Positions 25,647-34,775 of a DNA stretch of 64,000 bases are shown piece after piece (position 1 is the first letter of the stretch; the number at the start of each line of letters is the position of its first letter). Both the position numbers and the translations under genes were made by a program. This stretch comes from Granulicella arctica (GTDB taxonomy: Bacteria; Acidobacteriota; Terriglobia; Terriglobales; Acidobacteriaceae): NCBI RefSeq assembly GCF_025685605.1, contig NZ_JAGTUT010000001.1:3844001-3908000 (forward strand), written 5' to 3'. The notes below the pieces were generated by a model. The model did not search any database. It was not told the DNA's origin and worked only from the letters and a program-made list of their open reading frames with translations.

Positions 25647-26690
25647 CTACCTGGTCTGAAAGGCAACCAGTAGTAAGGAGGCGACGTTGCTGGCTGCACC
25701 GAAGCCACCATTGGTAAGAGCGGCCTTGAGCTGGTTGGTCGGCAAAAAGATGATGTCATCCGCCTGCAGGACAGGGTCGGAGGCCTTGCCGCGCATCACC
25801 TTCATCAGGTCAAGCTTGATGACCTTGCGTTCAAAGCCAACAGTCCGAACGACGCGCAGATCCTTATATTGCCCCTCGAAGCCGGGACCTCCAGCGAGGG
25901 AAGCAGCCTGCATCAGGGTAAGTGGGGAGTTCTGCTCGAGCGGTATCGCACCCTGGATCTTGAAGGCTCCGAGCACGTAGACTACGCCGACACGCGGAAC
26001 GACGACTGTATCGAGAGGGAAGAGGGGGACATCTGCGCGGGCGCTGCGGGACGGATCCGTGCCGAGGTCGACAACGATGGGCTGGTCCAAGCCGGGACGA
26101 TTGATGATAACGGTATGGCTGCCCGTGATCGGGTATTGACCGGCTGCAGATAGAACACTGAGCAGGCTGCGCCGACCAACGACAGGGACAAGGCCATGCA
26201 TCTCTCCCGAAACCGTAACGACCTGATTTGGAGAGTCGACTATCTGCAGTGTCACCTGAGGATCGCGGTACATGCCGGCATTCTTCAACCGGATAGCAAT
26301 AACCTGCGAAGCCTGGTATAGCGTAAGGCCGAGGACAGGGACTGGGCCAATCAGGGGCACCTGTAACGCTCCATCGAGGCCTACGCGCTCAGGGGATGCG
26401 AACTCACTTTGACCAAACAAATGTACGACGAGTGAATCCCCGACGCCAAGCTGGATGGCGCGGTCGGCCGGGTAGAGAATCGCAGGATCAGTTGTAGGCG
26501 TAATCGGGGCATTGACCGGCGTTCCGGCGCCAAGTGATGGGCCGCTGAACTGCGCCTGGAGCTGCGAGACCGAAAAGCAAAGTGCGAGGGTAAACATGGC
26601 ACCGCGTGTAGCTCGGCGCGTCACAAAAGTGGCGATGGTGTGCACCGTCGAGCTGAAGCTGCCGTTCGTAGTCAAGTTCTGCAATCTCAT
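25647..26690 (-). CDS. Wza-type polysaccharide export protein
   Basis: 347 residues. A basic N-terminus and hydrophobic run (residues about 32-46, ending LQAQ) act as a signal peptide. The Poly_export domain follows (about residues 75-165: GVGDSLVVHLFGQSEFASPERVGLDGALQVPLIGPVPVLGLT), then two SLBB folds (around VTVSGEMHGLVPVVGRRSLLSVLSAAG and VYVLGAFKIQGAIPLEQNSPLTLMQAASLAGG). It should form the outer-membrane channel that works with the Wzc kinase encoded upstream. The lipobox cysteine of E. coli Wza is not present in a proper context. AGGAG in the end of wzc precedes the ATG. Confidence 0.92.
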   Translation of the reverse strand: MRLQNLTTNGSFSSTVHTIATFVTRRATRGAMFTLALCFSVSQLQAQFSGPSLGAGTPVNAPITPTTDPAILYPADRAIQLGVGDSLVVHLFGQSEFASPERVGLDGALQVPLIGPVPVLGLTLYQASQVIAIRLKNAGMYRDPQVTLQIVDSPNQVVTVSGEMHGLVPVVGRRSLLSVLSAAGQYPITGSHTVIINRPGLDQPIVVDLGTDPSRSARADVPLFPLDTVVVPRVGVVYVLGAFKIQGAIPLEQNSPLTLMQAASLAGGPGFEGQYKDLRVVRTVGFERKVIKLDLMKVMRGKASDPVLQADDIIFLPTNQLKAALTNGGFGAASNVASLLLVAFQTR

Positions 26691-26693
26691 CGA

Positions 26694-29093
26694 TCAGCTC
26701 CTCTTCCGCTTTGTGGTTTCACTGGAGGCACCTTGGGCCTCCCAGCTGTCGGAGTCGATGCTGGAATACGAATATCCGGAGTAACCGTAGTAGCCGTAGT
26801 ACTCCGGTGCGTTCAGATCAACCGCGTTGAGGACGATACCGGTGATGGGTGCGCCAGCCCGAAGCAGCAGATCGCGGGCGCGTCGAACAACGTGCTTGCT
26901 GGACTTGCCATGACGGATAACGAGTGCGACAGCATCTGCCTTACGGGCAAGGAGAACGCCATCTGTCACTGAAAGGATTGGCGGCGAATCGATCACCACG
27001 TGTGTGTACAGCTTCCCGCATTGCTCGAGGAGGTCGTCCATAGCCTTCGACGTCAACATCTCGGTCGGGAAAGGGGGTACGGGCCCGCTGGGCAAGATGT
27101 GAAGGTTGGGTACTTCAGGAACGCGCTGCACAGTGTCCTCAAGCGAAGTAGCACCAGTAAGCAGCGTTGTCACACCGACTTTGCCGTTTAAACCAAAGCG
27201 GTGATGAACATTAGGGCGGCGAAGATCGGCATCGATCAGAAGAACGCTGGTGTCACGTTGGGCAAGAACACAAGCGAGATTTGAGGCGGTTGTGGTCTTT
27301 CCTTCTGAGGGCGTTGCGCTTGTAAACAGAATGTACTTCGGTGGATGGCCTGTAGTCGAGAGCAGAAGCGAGGTCCGAAGAGATCGAATGGCTTCGGCAA
27401 ACTGAGACTTTGGCTGCGTAAGGACGTTAATATTTCTCTGGGCGGTGCTGAGCGTGCCAACAGTCTCCGCATTCGATTTCCGAGAGCGCGGAATGATGGC
27501 AAGCGAGGGAAGCCCAGTGATGGCTTCAATCTCTGCGATACTGCGTAGTCCGGTATCGAGGCTTTCCAGAAGGAAGCTGATCGCGACACCGATCATAAAG
27601 CTGAAAATCAGGGCTATGATGACGATCGTCGACTTCGAGTTCATTGTCGGATTCGATGGCGGGAGGGCCTGATCGACGACATCAATTTCGAGAGATTCGA
27701 GGCCGGCCTGAACGCCTGCGGTGCGGAGACGCTGTCTCAAACCGTCATAGAGGATGCGGTTCGATTCATATTCGCGCTGGCGCAGGGTGTATTCCACAAG
27801 ATCATCGCGCAGCTTGTAGGCGTTGTTCTTCTCGGTCTCAAGAGTGGTCGCGGTTTCACTTTCGGTGCTACGCGCGATCAGGTAGGCCTCTCTGGAAGCT
27901 TGGACCATGCGCTTTTGCTCGAGGGTAACCTGCTTGGTCAACTCTGCGATTTGTGCCTTTTGCGCGAGGGCAGTCGGGTTGTTTGGACCTAAGGTCGCCT
28001 GTGACTGCGCGTAGCTGGCCTGAAGATTTGCAAGCTGCGACTGCAATTGCTGAACCTGGTTGGAGTTTGAGCCAGCAGAGGTGTCCTGACCCTGACCCAT
28101 TCCGCCCGATGAAGATGTTCCCGAGTTTGGTGTGCCTGTGGACTGTGTGCCGCCAGACTGCGTGCCGCTGGATGCCGTACCGGTTGAGGAGCCATACGAA
28201 CCGGGTGCGGTTGTGCCTATGCTCGACGATCCACTATATGGGTCGACTGCATTCGCGCCCATGCCGCTCAACGTGCGATACCGGGATTCCGCGAGAATGC
28301 GGGCAATACGCGCCTGACCCGAGGCTCGGGCCAGGTCGTCCACGCCTGTGGTGATCTGGCTGTGAGTAGGATCGAGGCCAATGATGCCGAGTCGCTTTTG
28401 AACATCGATCATCTGTTCTTCGGATGTCTCGACCTGCTGCTTAAGGTCGTCAAGCTGACCGGAGAGCCACTGCGATACGCGCTGCGTCGACTGAAAGCGG
28501 GTCTCGTAGCTGCGCTGTATATAGTCCGAGATCAGCTTATTGACGATGTCTGCCGAAAGCTTGGCGTTCAAGCTGCTGTAACTAATCTCGATGATGTCTG
28601 TTTTGATAATCAGGTTGATCTTGAGATTCGATTGCAAGGTGCCAACCACTGCCTGGCGGATACCGGGGCTGTCGACGGAATAGTGGGTTGGCGCTCCTCC
28701 TTTGGAGCCAAAGAAGTTGGGGTCATTTGCGAGATTCAACTCGCGGGCAACGGTCAGGAGGAGGGAGTCACTTTTGAGGATGTTTACTTCTGTCTGAAGA
28801 CGAGTCTGCGAGTCGCCTCCGAAGCTTGAGACAGCACTAACTCGATACTCGTTCGATGAGCCCGTACGGACCTGAATGCGGCCCCTGGCTTCATAGAGTT
28901 TCGGTTGTGACGTGGCTTTGTACAAACCATAAAAGAGGCCAAGGATCACCGTCGCGACGAGCACCCAGCGCCGCTTGCGAAGTGTAATCAAAACTTCGGA
29001 AAGGCTGGTTTCGGACGATGTTGCACTGAACTCCGGCGCTCTCGCACCGGGGGCACCCACGGAGGGTGGGATTGATGTTCCTTGGGAAGCCAT
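26694..29093 (-). CDS. Wzc-type polysaccharide co-polymerase / tyrosine autokinase
   Basis: 799 residues. A Wzz-type periplasmic domain lies between an N-terminal membrane helix (about residues 43-60) and a second near 490-510. The cytoplasmic BY-kinase follows: Walker A SATPSEGKTTTASN, Walker A' LLIDADLRRP, Walker B VVIDSPP, and a C-terminal tyrosine cluster YYGYYGYSGYSYSS for autophosphorylation. Kinase and chain-length domains are fused in one protein, as in proteobacterial Wzc. A Gly/Ser/Thr-rich low-complexity stretch of about 55 residues interrupts the coiled coil near residues 286-341, which is unusual. It is the first gene of the operon and is divergent from ugd. Confidence 0.95.
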   Translation of the reverse strand: MASQGTSIPPSVGAPGARAPEFSATSSETSLSEVLITLRKRRWVLVATVILGLFYGLYKATSQPKLYEARGRIQVRTGSSNEYRVSAVSSFGGDSQTRLQTEVNILKSDSLLLTVARELNLANDPNFFGSKGGAPTHYSVDSPGIRQAVVGTLQSNLKINLIIKTDIIEISYSSLNAKLSADIVNKLISDYIQRSYETRFQSTQRVSQWLSGQLDDLKQQVETSEEQMIDVQKRLGIIGLDPTHSQITTGVDDLARASGQARIARILAESRYRTLSGMGANAVDPYSGSSSIGTTAPGSYGSSTGTASSGTQSGGTQSTGTPNSGTSSSGGMGQGQDTSAGSNSNQVQQLQSQLANLQASYAQSQATLGPNNPTALAQKAQIAELTKQVTLEQKRMVQASREAYLIARSTESETATTLETEKNNAYKLRDDLVEYTLRQREYESNRILYDGLRQRLRTAGVQAGLESLEIDVVDQALPPSNPTMNSKSTIVIIALIFSFMIGVAISFLLESLDTGLRSIAEIEAITGLPSLAIIPRSRKSNAETVGTLSTAQRNINVLTQPKSQFAEAIRSLRTSLLLSTTGHPPKYILFTSATPSEGKTTTASNLACVLAQRDTSVLLIDADLRRPNVHHRFGLNGKVGVTTLLTGATSLEDTVQRVPEVPNLHILPSGPVPPFPTEMLTSKAMDDLLEQCGKLYTHVVIDSPPILSVTDGVLLARKADAVALVIRHGKSSKHVVRRARDLLLRAGAPITGIVLNAVDLNAPEYYGYYGYSGYSYSSIDSDSWEAQGASSETTKRKRS

Positions 29094-29272
29094 TGCCCCT
29101 ATACTACGCGACGGGGACTACTGGGGGAAACGAAATACTAGCTTTAGTAACCATCGTCATTCCCGCTCCTGCGCATCCTATTGAGATGTGACTCGAATAG
29201 AATCAAGAAAGCAAGCCGGAAAATAGTTAGTCCGATCGATAAATCACCCTAAGGGAATCCTACCTAAACGCT

Positions 29273-30691
29273 ATGAGTCAGAATATTTCGATTGCAGTTG
29301 TAGGATCCGGGTACGTCGGTCTTGTCGCCGCCGTTTGCTTCGCAGAGATGGGTCACCAGGTAATCTGCGTCGACAACGATGAGCGCAAGGTCGCTGCTCT
29401 GCGAGGTGGTGACACGCTCATCCACGAGAACTACCTGCCCGAGTTGCTGGAGCGTTACCGAAACACGCGGGTGCGCTTTACGACTGACCTTGCAGAGGCG
29501 ACGCGGGAATGTGAGGCGATTTTTATAGCGGTGGGAACGCCGCAGAGCGAAACGGGCGATGCGGACCTCTCCTATGTAGAGGCGGTTGCGTGCGAGATTG
29601 CACGCTCGCTTACCAGTTACAAGGTAATCGTTGAGAAGAGCACGGTACCGGTTTATACCAATGAGTGGATTCGCCGGGCCATCGAACGTAATGGCGTAGC
29701 GCGGGAGCTGTTTGACGTCGTCTCGAACCCGGAGTTCCTGCGAGAGGGAACGGCAGTTGCAGATTTTCTGCATCCGGACCGGATCGTGGTCGGTGCTGAT
29801 AGTGAACGGGCAGCCGCAGTGTTGAACGGAATCTATGCTCCGTTGACGACTGGAAGTTACTACAAGCAAGAGGGCCACATTGCCGGAGTCTGCAGTGTCG
29901 ACGCTCCGCCTCCGCTTCTGAATACGTCCACTAAAAGCGCCGAGATTATCAAGCATGCGTCGAACGCATTCCTTGCGGTCAAGATTTCGTTTATTAATGC
30001 TGTCTCGAATCTGTGCGAGGCAACTGACGCCAATGTGGAGCAGGTAGCGCGTGGCATCGGACTCGATAGTCGAATCGGACCCAAGTTCTTGCGACCCGGG
30101 ATCGGTTATGGCGGTTCCTGCTTTCCTAAGGATGTGGCAGCGTTCCGCTCGGTCGCCGAGCAAATGGGGATTGACTTTAGCCTTCTGAATGAAGTCGAGA
30201 AGATTAATGCGAGTCAGAAGAAGCGATTCTTAAACAAGGTGCGGTCTGCACTTTGGACGCTGCGCGGCAAACGCCTTGCGGTGCTCGGACTTGCCTTCAA
30301 GGGAGAGACGGACGACATTCGCGAGTCGCCAGCGATTGATCTGGTCGAGATGCTAATCGGCGAAGGCTGCTCGATAGCAGCGTTCGATCCAGCCGCTATG
30401 AAGCGTACCGAGCAGGAACTTCCTGCAGGTCCGCAGCTACGCTATGCAACGGACGTTTTCGATGCTGCCAATGATGCCGATGCGCTTCTGATCCTGACGG
30501 ACTGGGTTGAGTTTGGACAGATTGACCTCGATCGCCTCAACACAACACTTCGCTACCCAATCGTTATTGATGGCCGTAATCTCTACGATCCTGCTGTAAT
30601 GATTCAACATGGCTTTACTTACCTGAGCGTTGGTCGCCCTGCTGCCTACCACATCAAGCATGGTCGAGGTCCGGCAGGAAGCCAAGGGTGA
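29273..30691 (+). CDS. ugd: UDP-glucose 6-dehydrogenase
   Basis: Oxidises UDP-glucose to UDP-glucuronate with 2 NAD. 472 residues: N-terminal Rossmann motif VVGSGYVGLVAAVCFAEMGH, the NPEFLREGTA substrate loop, and the nucleophile Cys283 in GYGGSCFPKD. C-terminal GLAFKGETDDIRESPAI is also conserved. ATG 29273 opens the frame, 180 bp from the start of wzc. The gene is divergent from the export operon, with UDP-xylose synthase downstream, so it likely supplies glucuronate and xylose units for the polymer made by this locus. Confidence 0.96.
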   Translation: MSQNISIAVVGSGYVGLVAAVCFAEMGHQVICVDNDERKVAALRGGDTLIHENYLPELLERYRNTRVRFTTDLAEATRECEAIFIAVGTPQSETGDADLSYVEAVACEIARSLTSYKVIVEKSTVPVYTNEWIRRAIERNGVARELFDVVSNPEFLREGTAVADFLHPDRIVVGADSERAAAVLNGIYAPLTTGSYYKQEGHIAGVCSVDAPPPLLNTSTKSAEIIKHASNAFLAVKISFINAVSNLCEATDANVEQVARGIGLDSRIGPKFLRPGIGYGGSCFPKDVAAFRSVAEQMGIDFSLLNEVEKINASQKKRFLNKVRSALWTLRGKRLAVLGLAFKGETDDIRESPAIDLVEMLIGEGCSIAAFDPAAMKRTEQELPAGPQLRYATDVFDAANDADALLILTDWVEFGQIDLDRLNTTLRYPIVIDGRNLYDPAVMIQHGFTYLSVGRPAAYHIKHGRGPAGSQG

Positions 30692-30695
30692 GGCG

Positions 30696-30781
30696 CTAGT
30701 CTCGCAAGTTGTTGGATCGATCATCCAGAGTCGTTCTGCTTGCGTAGATATAAGTAAGTACAAACTTTGCGAGACAACTAG
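30696..30781 (+). promoter_or_regulatory. Long-range inverted repeat in the ugd-uxs spacer
   Basis: CTAGTCTCGCAAGTT (30696-30710) can pair with AACTTTGCGAGACAACTAG (30763-30781), with a 3-nt and a 1-nt bulge. A second small hairpin (TGGAT/ATCCA) sits inside. The 3' arm ends directly at the AGAGGAAAA ribosome-binding site of the next gene, so folding could affect its translation. Confidence 0.4.
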
Positions 30782-30790
30782 AGGAAAACA

Positions 30791-31729
30791 ATGACTCAGA
30801 GAATTCTTGTTACTGGTGCTGCGGGCTTCCTGGGCTCCCACCTTTCTGATCTACTGCTTGCCGAAGGTCATTCCGTCATCGGTGTCGATAACCTGTGTAC
30901 CGGCAATCCAGCGAATCTCGCGCATTTAGCGGGGGAGTCGCGCTTCAGCTTTGAGGAGAAGGATATTTGCCAGCCCTTCGACGTTGGAGCGGTAGACTAC
31001 GTCTTTAACTTTGCTTCACCTGCAAGCCCGGTAGATTATGACCGGCTGGGACCGGAGACACTACTCGTCGGTTCGACGGGCACCGTGAATACGCTTGAGA
31101 TTGCCAAGAAGTACAGCGCTGGCTATCTGCACGCGTCGACGTCCGAATGCTATGGCGATCCCGAGGTGCATCCGCAGGTTGAGACGTACTGGGGGAATGT
31201 GAACCCGATCGGTCCCCGGTCCGTATACGATGAGGCGAAGCGCTTTTCTGAAGCGACCGTGACTGCCTACAACCGCTACTACAAGGTAAACACGCACCTC
31301 GTGCGGATCTTCAACACGTATGGTCCGCGGCTCCAGGCAAATGACGGGCGCGTTATCTCGAACTTCATGATCCAGGCGCTTCAGGGTCAGCCGCTCACAA
31401 TCTATGGCGACGGCTCGCAGACGCGCAGTTTCTGCTATGTATCCGACTTGATCGATGGGATCGTCAAGCTATCGCGCTCGGGAGAGCACCTGCCGGTCAA
31501 TGTCGGCAATCCTGTCGAGTGGACGATTCTGGAGTGCGCGAAAGAGGTCCTTGCAGTGACGGGATCGAAGAGCGAGATCGTGCGCAAGCCGCTACCGCAG
31601 GATGACCCGGCACGGCGGCGTCCCGACATCACGCGCGCACGAACGCTCCTTGGGTGGGAGCCAAAGATCAAACTTCGACAGGGACTAGAGAAGTCATTGG
31701 CTTACTTTCAGGCGTGCGTCAACGGTTAA
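30791..31729 (+). CDS. uxs: UDP-glucuronate decarboxylase (UDP-xylose synthase)
   Basis: 312-residue short-chain dehydrogenase/reductase that converts UDP-glucuronate to UDP-xylose. GAAGFLGSHLSDLLL is the NAD-binding motif. The family-typical stretch STSECYGDPEVHPQVETYWGNVNPIGPRSVYDEAKRFSE includes the active-site Tyr146 and Lys150 (YxxxK). RIFNTYGPRLQANDGRVISNFM and DGSQTRSFCYVSDL complete the core. It follows ugd by 99 nt with a structured leader and uses its product. A bidirectional terminator follows. Confidence 0.94.
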   Translation: MTQRILVTGAAGFLGSHLSDLLLAEGHSVIGVDNLCTGNPANLAHLAGESRFSFEEKDICQPFDVGAVDYVFNFASPASPVDYDRLGPETLLVGSTGTVNTLEIAKKYSAGYLHASTSECYGDPEVHPQVETYWGNVNPIGPRSVYDEAKRFSEATVTAYNRYYKVNTHLVRIFNTYGPRLQANDGRVISNFMIQALQGQPLTIYGDGSQTRSFCYVSDLIDGIVKLSRSGEHLPVNVGNPVEWTILECAKEVLAVTGSKSEIVRKPLPQDDPARRRPDITRARTLLGWEPKIKLRQGLEKSLAYFQACVNG

Positions 31730-31746
31730 TTGAGAGGTAGTTGGCG

Positions 31747-31784
31747 ATCAGGACGGATGGCTTGCCAAGCCTCTCCGTCCTGAT
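31747..31784. terminator. Bidirectional terminator between uxs and the Wzi-like gene
   Basis: ATCAGGACGGA (31747-31757) pairs with TCCGTCCTGAT (31774-31784). Inside, GGCTT (31759-31763) pairs with AAGCC (31767-31771). TTTCTATT follows on the plus strand. It lies between convergent stops. Confidence 0.8.
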
Positions 31785-31786
31785 TT

Positions 31787-33721
31787 CTATTGCTTGCCAG
31801 GTGTCGTGTGAAGCTTGGGGTACCAGGTGAACTGAACGGCAGCGGTGGTGTTGCTCTGAAGACCTGGTAGATAGACGGGGGCCTTCCATCGCTCAACCTG
31901 TACCCAGCCATTGACTTCGAGATCTTTGCCGATGCGCTTAACAACGCTTGCGGTGAATTGATTCTGTGTTGTTCCGCCAGCTATAAAGTCGTACGGTGTT
32001 TTCTTGTTCAGATAAGAGAACTGGACCCACTCATTGCCTGATAGGTGATAGGTCACCCATGCCTGTCCGCCCTTCGCCTCGCGGCCGATCCAGTCGCCGA
32101 GCAGAAGACCCTTGTTGGTGTAGGCCTGCCGCTGAACTGTCTCCGTGTATTGAGCTCCGCCCTGCGTGCAGGCAAGCGTTGAGCAATCGGTTGAAACTGC
32201 TTCGGCCCTGAGGTCGAGCTTCTTGATAACGGGAAAATGCGAGATGTAGAGGCCAGTGCGATAGCCGGCGCGACGTGGAGCGGAGATGGGCAGCACGTCA
32301 TCGTGCGTCTCCGAGTCGGCGTAGAAGGTTGCATAGTTTCTGAGTAAGGGAAGCCTGTACGAGAAGTTGAAGGAACTGAAGCGCGCGCCGGGATCATCGC
32401 GGGAGAACTTCTCAGCCTCGGTCGTATCGTTCACATCGAAAAAGCCCTTGATGAAGGTGTGGAAGTTTACCGGCTCATGTCCAGCACCGCCGAAGACGAT
32501 GGTTCGCTGAAAGCCAAACTGGAAGTTTGCAGTGGGGGCAAACTCTAAAGTTTCCGAGTGAGCCCATGGGTGGTTTGGGTAAGTGTGACCCTTCAGACTG
32601 CCCATGAAGAAGTCGTACCGGATGGGCCCCAGTACGCGGGAGACGAGGGGAATGTGCAACGGCTCAACCCGGTTGATGCGGAAGGCGTAGATGTTTTCAG
32701 CGTTGTTCGACCATGACATGCCGCCGCCCATTCCGGGGCCGATCCAGGCGTCGGTCTTGCCGCCGGAGAACTCGTGCCCGGCCAGGTGGAAAGAGAGCGT
32801 CGCTTCAACGATGCGGAAAGGATTCTGTGCAGCGATCGGACCGGAGGGAACCGTATCCTGGTTTAGATTGAAGCCCGAGTAAGGTACCTCATCTCTTGAG
32901 GAAACATAGGCTGAGAGTGTCGGCGAATAGCCAGCTGCGGAGGGTGCGTGCTGGTACTCAGCCCTAACATGCAGCGAGAATCGGCTCCACTCGTTGAGGC
33001 TTGAAAAACCTGTGACGTTATTGAAGCCCTTTTGATAGGGCCGCCCATAGTCGTTGATGATGGTCTGACCGAGGTGATAGCTATCGCGAAGGGGTGTTCC
33101 ACCGATCCCCATCATGCGGGTGTATACCGATTGCGCTCCGTAGACTGCGCCGCGGGGTATATTGCCGGTTGGTAGTTCGTCGGTCAACTCGCGAAGGAGC
33201 ACGGCGAGAATCTCCTGTGCCTCCTGATTGTCGCCGCCGAGAATCGAATCCTGCGACTGCCGCAGCATATGAACGACGCTGAGACGCGTCCAGGGTCGCA
33301 TCGCGAGAAAAGCTGTGTCAATGTAGCCCATGCCGTAGAGACGCATCATCTCTGGATAGATCCAACTATCGACGGGGATGTAGGAAGAGCCAAAGTGACC
33401 GTCCATGTCCTCAACGTTATGGGGACCGTAGGGGCCATAGGGCTCGTAGGCGGTATAGATCTCGGACTGCGTATACTTCGGCTGACCGGCGGCCTTGGGC
33501 TCGCGGACGATCACCGGCGGGGGCGCCGGTTGAGCCACCGGTGCAGCGGGTGGCGTCGGAATAAGATTGGGATCGTATGGCGGCCGAGAGGGGGTTACAT
33601 CAGGCGACTGTGTCGTCGGGATGGGCGCTGAAGGAGCAGGGGCAGTCTGGGCCATGGCTGACGAGAGAGCAAACATCGTCAAACCGGCTATAGTCGCTAA
33701 AATTCCTGGACGCACTTGCAC
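31787..33721 (-). CDS. Wzi-like capsule assembly outer-membrane protein
   Basis: About 644 residues. A signal peptide (VRPGILATIAGLTMFALSSAMAQ), then a Pro-rich linker (residues about 25-70). The barrel part has VPVDSWIYPEMMRLYGMGYI, SRFSLHVRAEYQHAP, GGKTDAWIGPGMGGGMSWSNNAENIYAF and ends in VQFTWYPKLHTTPGKQ, as in the capsule-assembly Wzi family. Wzi is a lectin-like barrel that helps anchor or organise capsule at the surface. The GTG at 33721 (or 33715) is chosen because a longer open frame to 33871 has no ribosome-binding site and would bury the signal peptide. It is convergent with uxs. Confidence 0.85.
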   Translation of the reverse strand: MQVRPGILATIAGLTMFALSSAMAQTAPAPSAPIPTTQSPDVTPSRPPYDPNLIPTPPAAPVAQPAPPPVIVREPKAAGQPKYTQSEIYTAYEPYGPYGPHNVEDMDGHFGSSYIPVDSWIYPEMMRLYGMGYIDTAFLAMRPWTRLSVVHMLRQSQDSILGGDNQEAQEILAVLLRELTDELPTGNIPRGAVYGAQSVYTRMMGIGGTPLRDSYHLGQTIINDYGRPYQKGFNNVTGFSSLNEWSRFSLHVRAEYQHAPSAAGYSPTLSAYVSSRDEVPYSGFNLNQDTVPSGPIAAQNPFRIVEATLSFHLAGHEFSGGKTDAWIGPGMGGGMSWSNNAENIYAFRINRVEPLHIPLVSRVLGPIRYDFFMGSLKGHTYPNHPWAHSETLEFAPTANFQFGFQRTIVFGGAGHEPVNFHTFIKGFFDVNDTTEAEKFSRDDPGARFSSFNFSYRLPLLRNYATFYADSETHDDVLPISAPRRAGYRTGLYISHFPVIKKLDLRAEAVSTDCSTLACTQGGAQYTETVQRQAYTNKGLLLGDWIGREAKGGQAWVTYHLSGNEWVQFSYLNKKTPYDFIAGGTTQNQFTASVVKRIGKDLEVNGWVQVERWKAPVYLPGLQSNTTAAVQFTWYPKLHTTPGKQ

Positions 33722-33824
33722 CTCAGACCCTGTCCTGATTAGTACCTCTAGTGTAAACCGCGTTCTTCCGCACCAGACACGGTTTCTGCACATTGGTGCT
33801 GAGAGTGGTATCGCAGTCCCTGGC

Positions 33825-34697
33825 TTACAGCGCCTTAAGAACAACCTGAAAGCCTGAACGGACGCTGTCAAGCCAGCCCTGATTGCAGATCTGCCGGTCC
33901 AGAAGCGTACGCCCCATGGCCGCTGCCGGATCAGAGACCAGGCTCTTCTTTTTGCCTTCGAGCAGTAGGTGAGTGCATTCCATCAGGGCGGGGCCGCCAC
34001 CGGAACGAGCGCGCCCGATCGACTCCTGCACAACGCGGTAGAGGGCGACCGCGTCACTTGCATCGACCGGAATGCCCGCTACACCGAGCGATGTAGACCG
34101 AGCACTAGGGCTCAGTGCCTTGCGAACGACCTTGCTCGTCACCTTTGACGTTGGCTGGGGAAGAACGACGAAGAGCATCGGCAATTCCTGCTGGGCAGCG
34201 AAGTGCAGGGTGTGTTTCAAAGTCGATGGCTTTACCTCGCCAGCCTCTACAAAGACCACGAGTATGCGGGAGGGGCTGAGGCGCTTCAAGGTCAGCGCAG
34301 CGCCAAGCGCTACATGCAATCGTTCGGCTGTATCGCCGATGGGCGGCAGAAGACTTGCAGGGAAAGAACTTTTCGACGTTGCAGATTTTTTCTGAACGAT
34401 GTTTTCGATGATGGTGCCGGGTTCCGCACCCAGAAGGAACGCTGCGGTTAGGCTCTCCGGAAGGTCGCTGACCAGATCGCCCGGCTCGAGGTCAATCAGG
34501 GCAGCATTTCTGCAGGCCTCCTGGCCGTATGAGCTTCCAAGCTTCGCCTTTTTGTATCGCTTGCGAAGAAGCTCTTCGAGCATTCGGGATTCGATGATGC
34601 CCTGGTACATGCGCTGCATCTTCCTGTTCGGGACGAGCGGGCTTTCCTGCGGAGTCGTATCTCCCGCTGCGCGCTTGCTGCCTACCATCTCACCCAT
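33825..34697 (-). CDS. Degenerate 2-oxoacid dehydrogenase E1-alpha-like protein
   Basis: 290 residues with the layout of branched-chain or pyruvate dehydrogenase E1-alpha. MQRMYQGIIESRMLEELLRKRYKKAKLG, SYGQEACRNAALIDLEPGDLVSD and VDASDAVALYRVVQESIGRARSGGGPALMEC are recognisable. The thiamine-diphosphate motif that should read GDGA...(about 25)...NN is not: the place is occupied by FVEAGEVKPSTLKHTLHFAAQQELPMLFVVLPQPT. At 290 residues it is also short for E1-alpha (about 330-400), and no E1-beta gene is near. It is probably not an active decarboxylase. It lies 78 bp beyond the aceE stop on the same strand, so could be made with the E1 enzyme. Role unknown. Confidence 0.7.
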   Translation of the reverse strand: MGEMVGSKRAAGDTTPQESPLVPNRKMQRMYQGIIESRMLEELLRKRYKKAKLGSSYGQEACRNAALIDLEPGDLVSDLPESLTAAFLLGAEPGTIIENIVQKKSATSKSSFPASLLPPIGDTAERLHVALGAALTLKRLSPSRILVVFVEAGEVKPSTLKHTLHFAAQQELPMLFVVLPQPTSKVTSKVVRKALSPSARSTSLGVAGIPVDASDAVALYRVVQESIGRARSGGGPALMECTHLLLEGKKKSLVSDPAAAMGRTLLDRQICNQGWLDSVRSGFQVVLKAL

Positions 34698-34736
34698 GAT
34701 GCCTCGGACTATCTTTGTTGCGAACTAAGAGAAGAC

Positions 34737-34762
34737 GAGGCCGCCACGATTGCGGTGGCCTC
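34737..34762 (-). terminator. Weak hairpin between aceE and the E1-alpha-like gene
   Basis: GAGGCC pairs with GGCCTC, and the stem continues inward with one wobble and one mismatch to a 4-nt loop. There is no clear T-run, so it may attenuate rather than end transcription from aceE. Confidence 0.35.
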
Positions 34763-34775
34763 GCGGATGAGGTGC

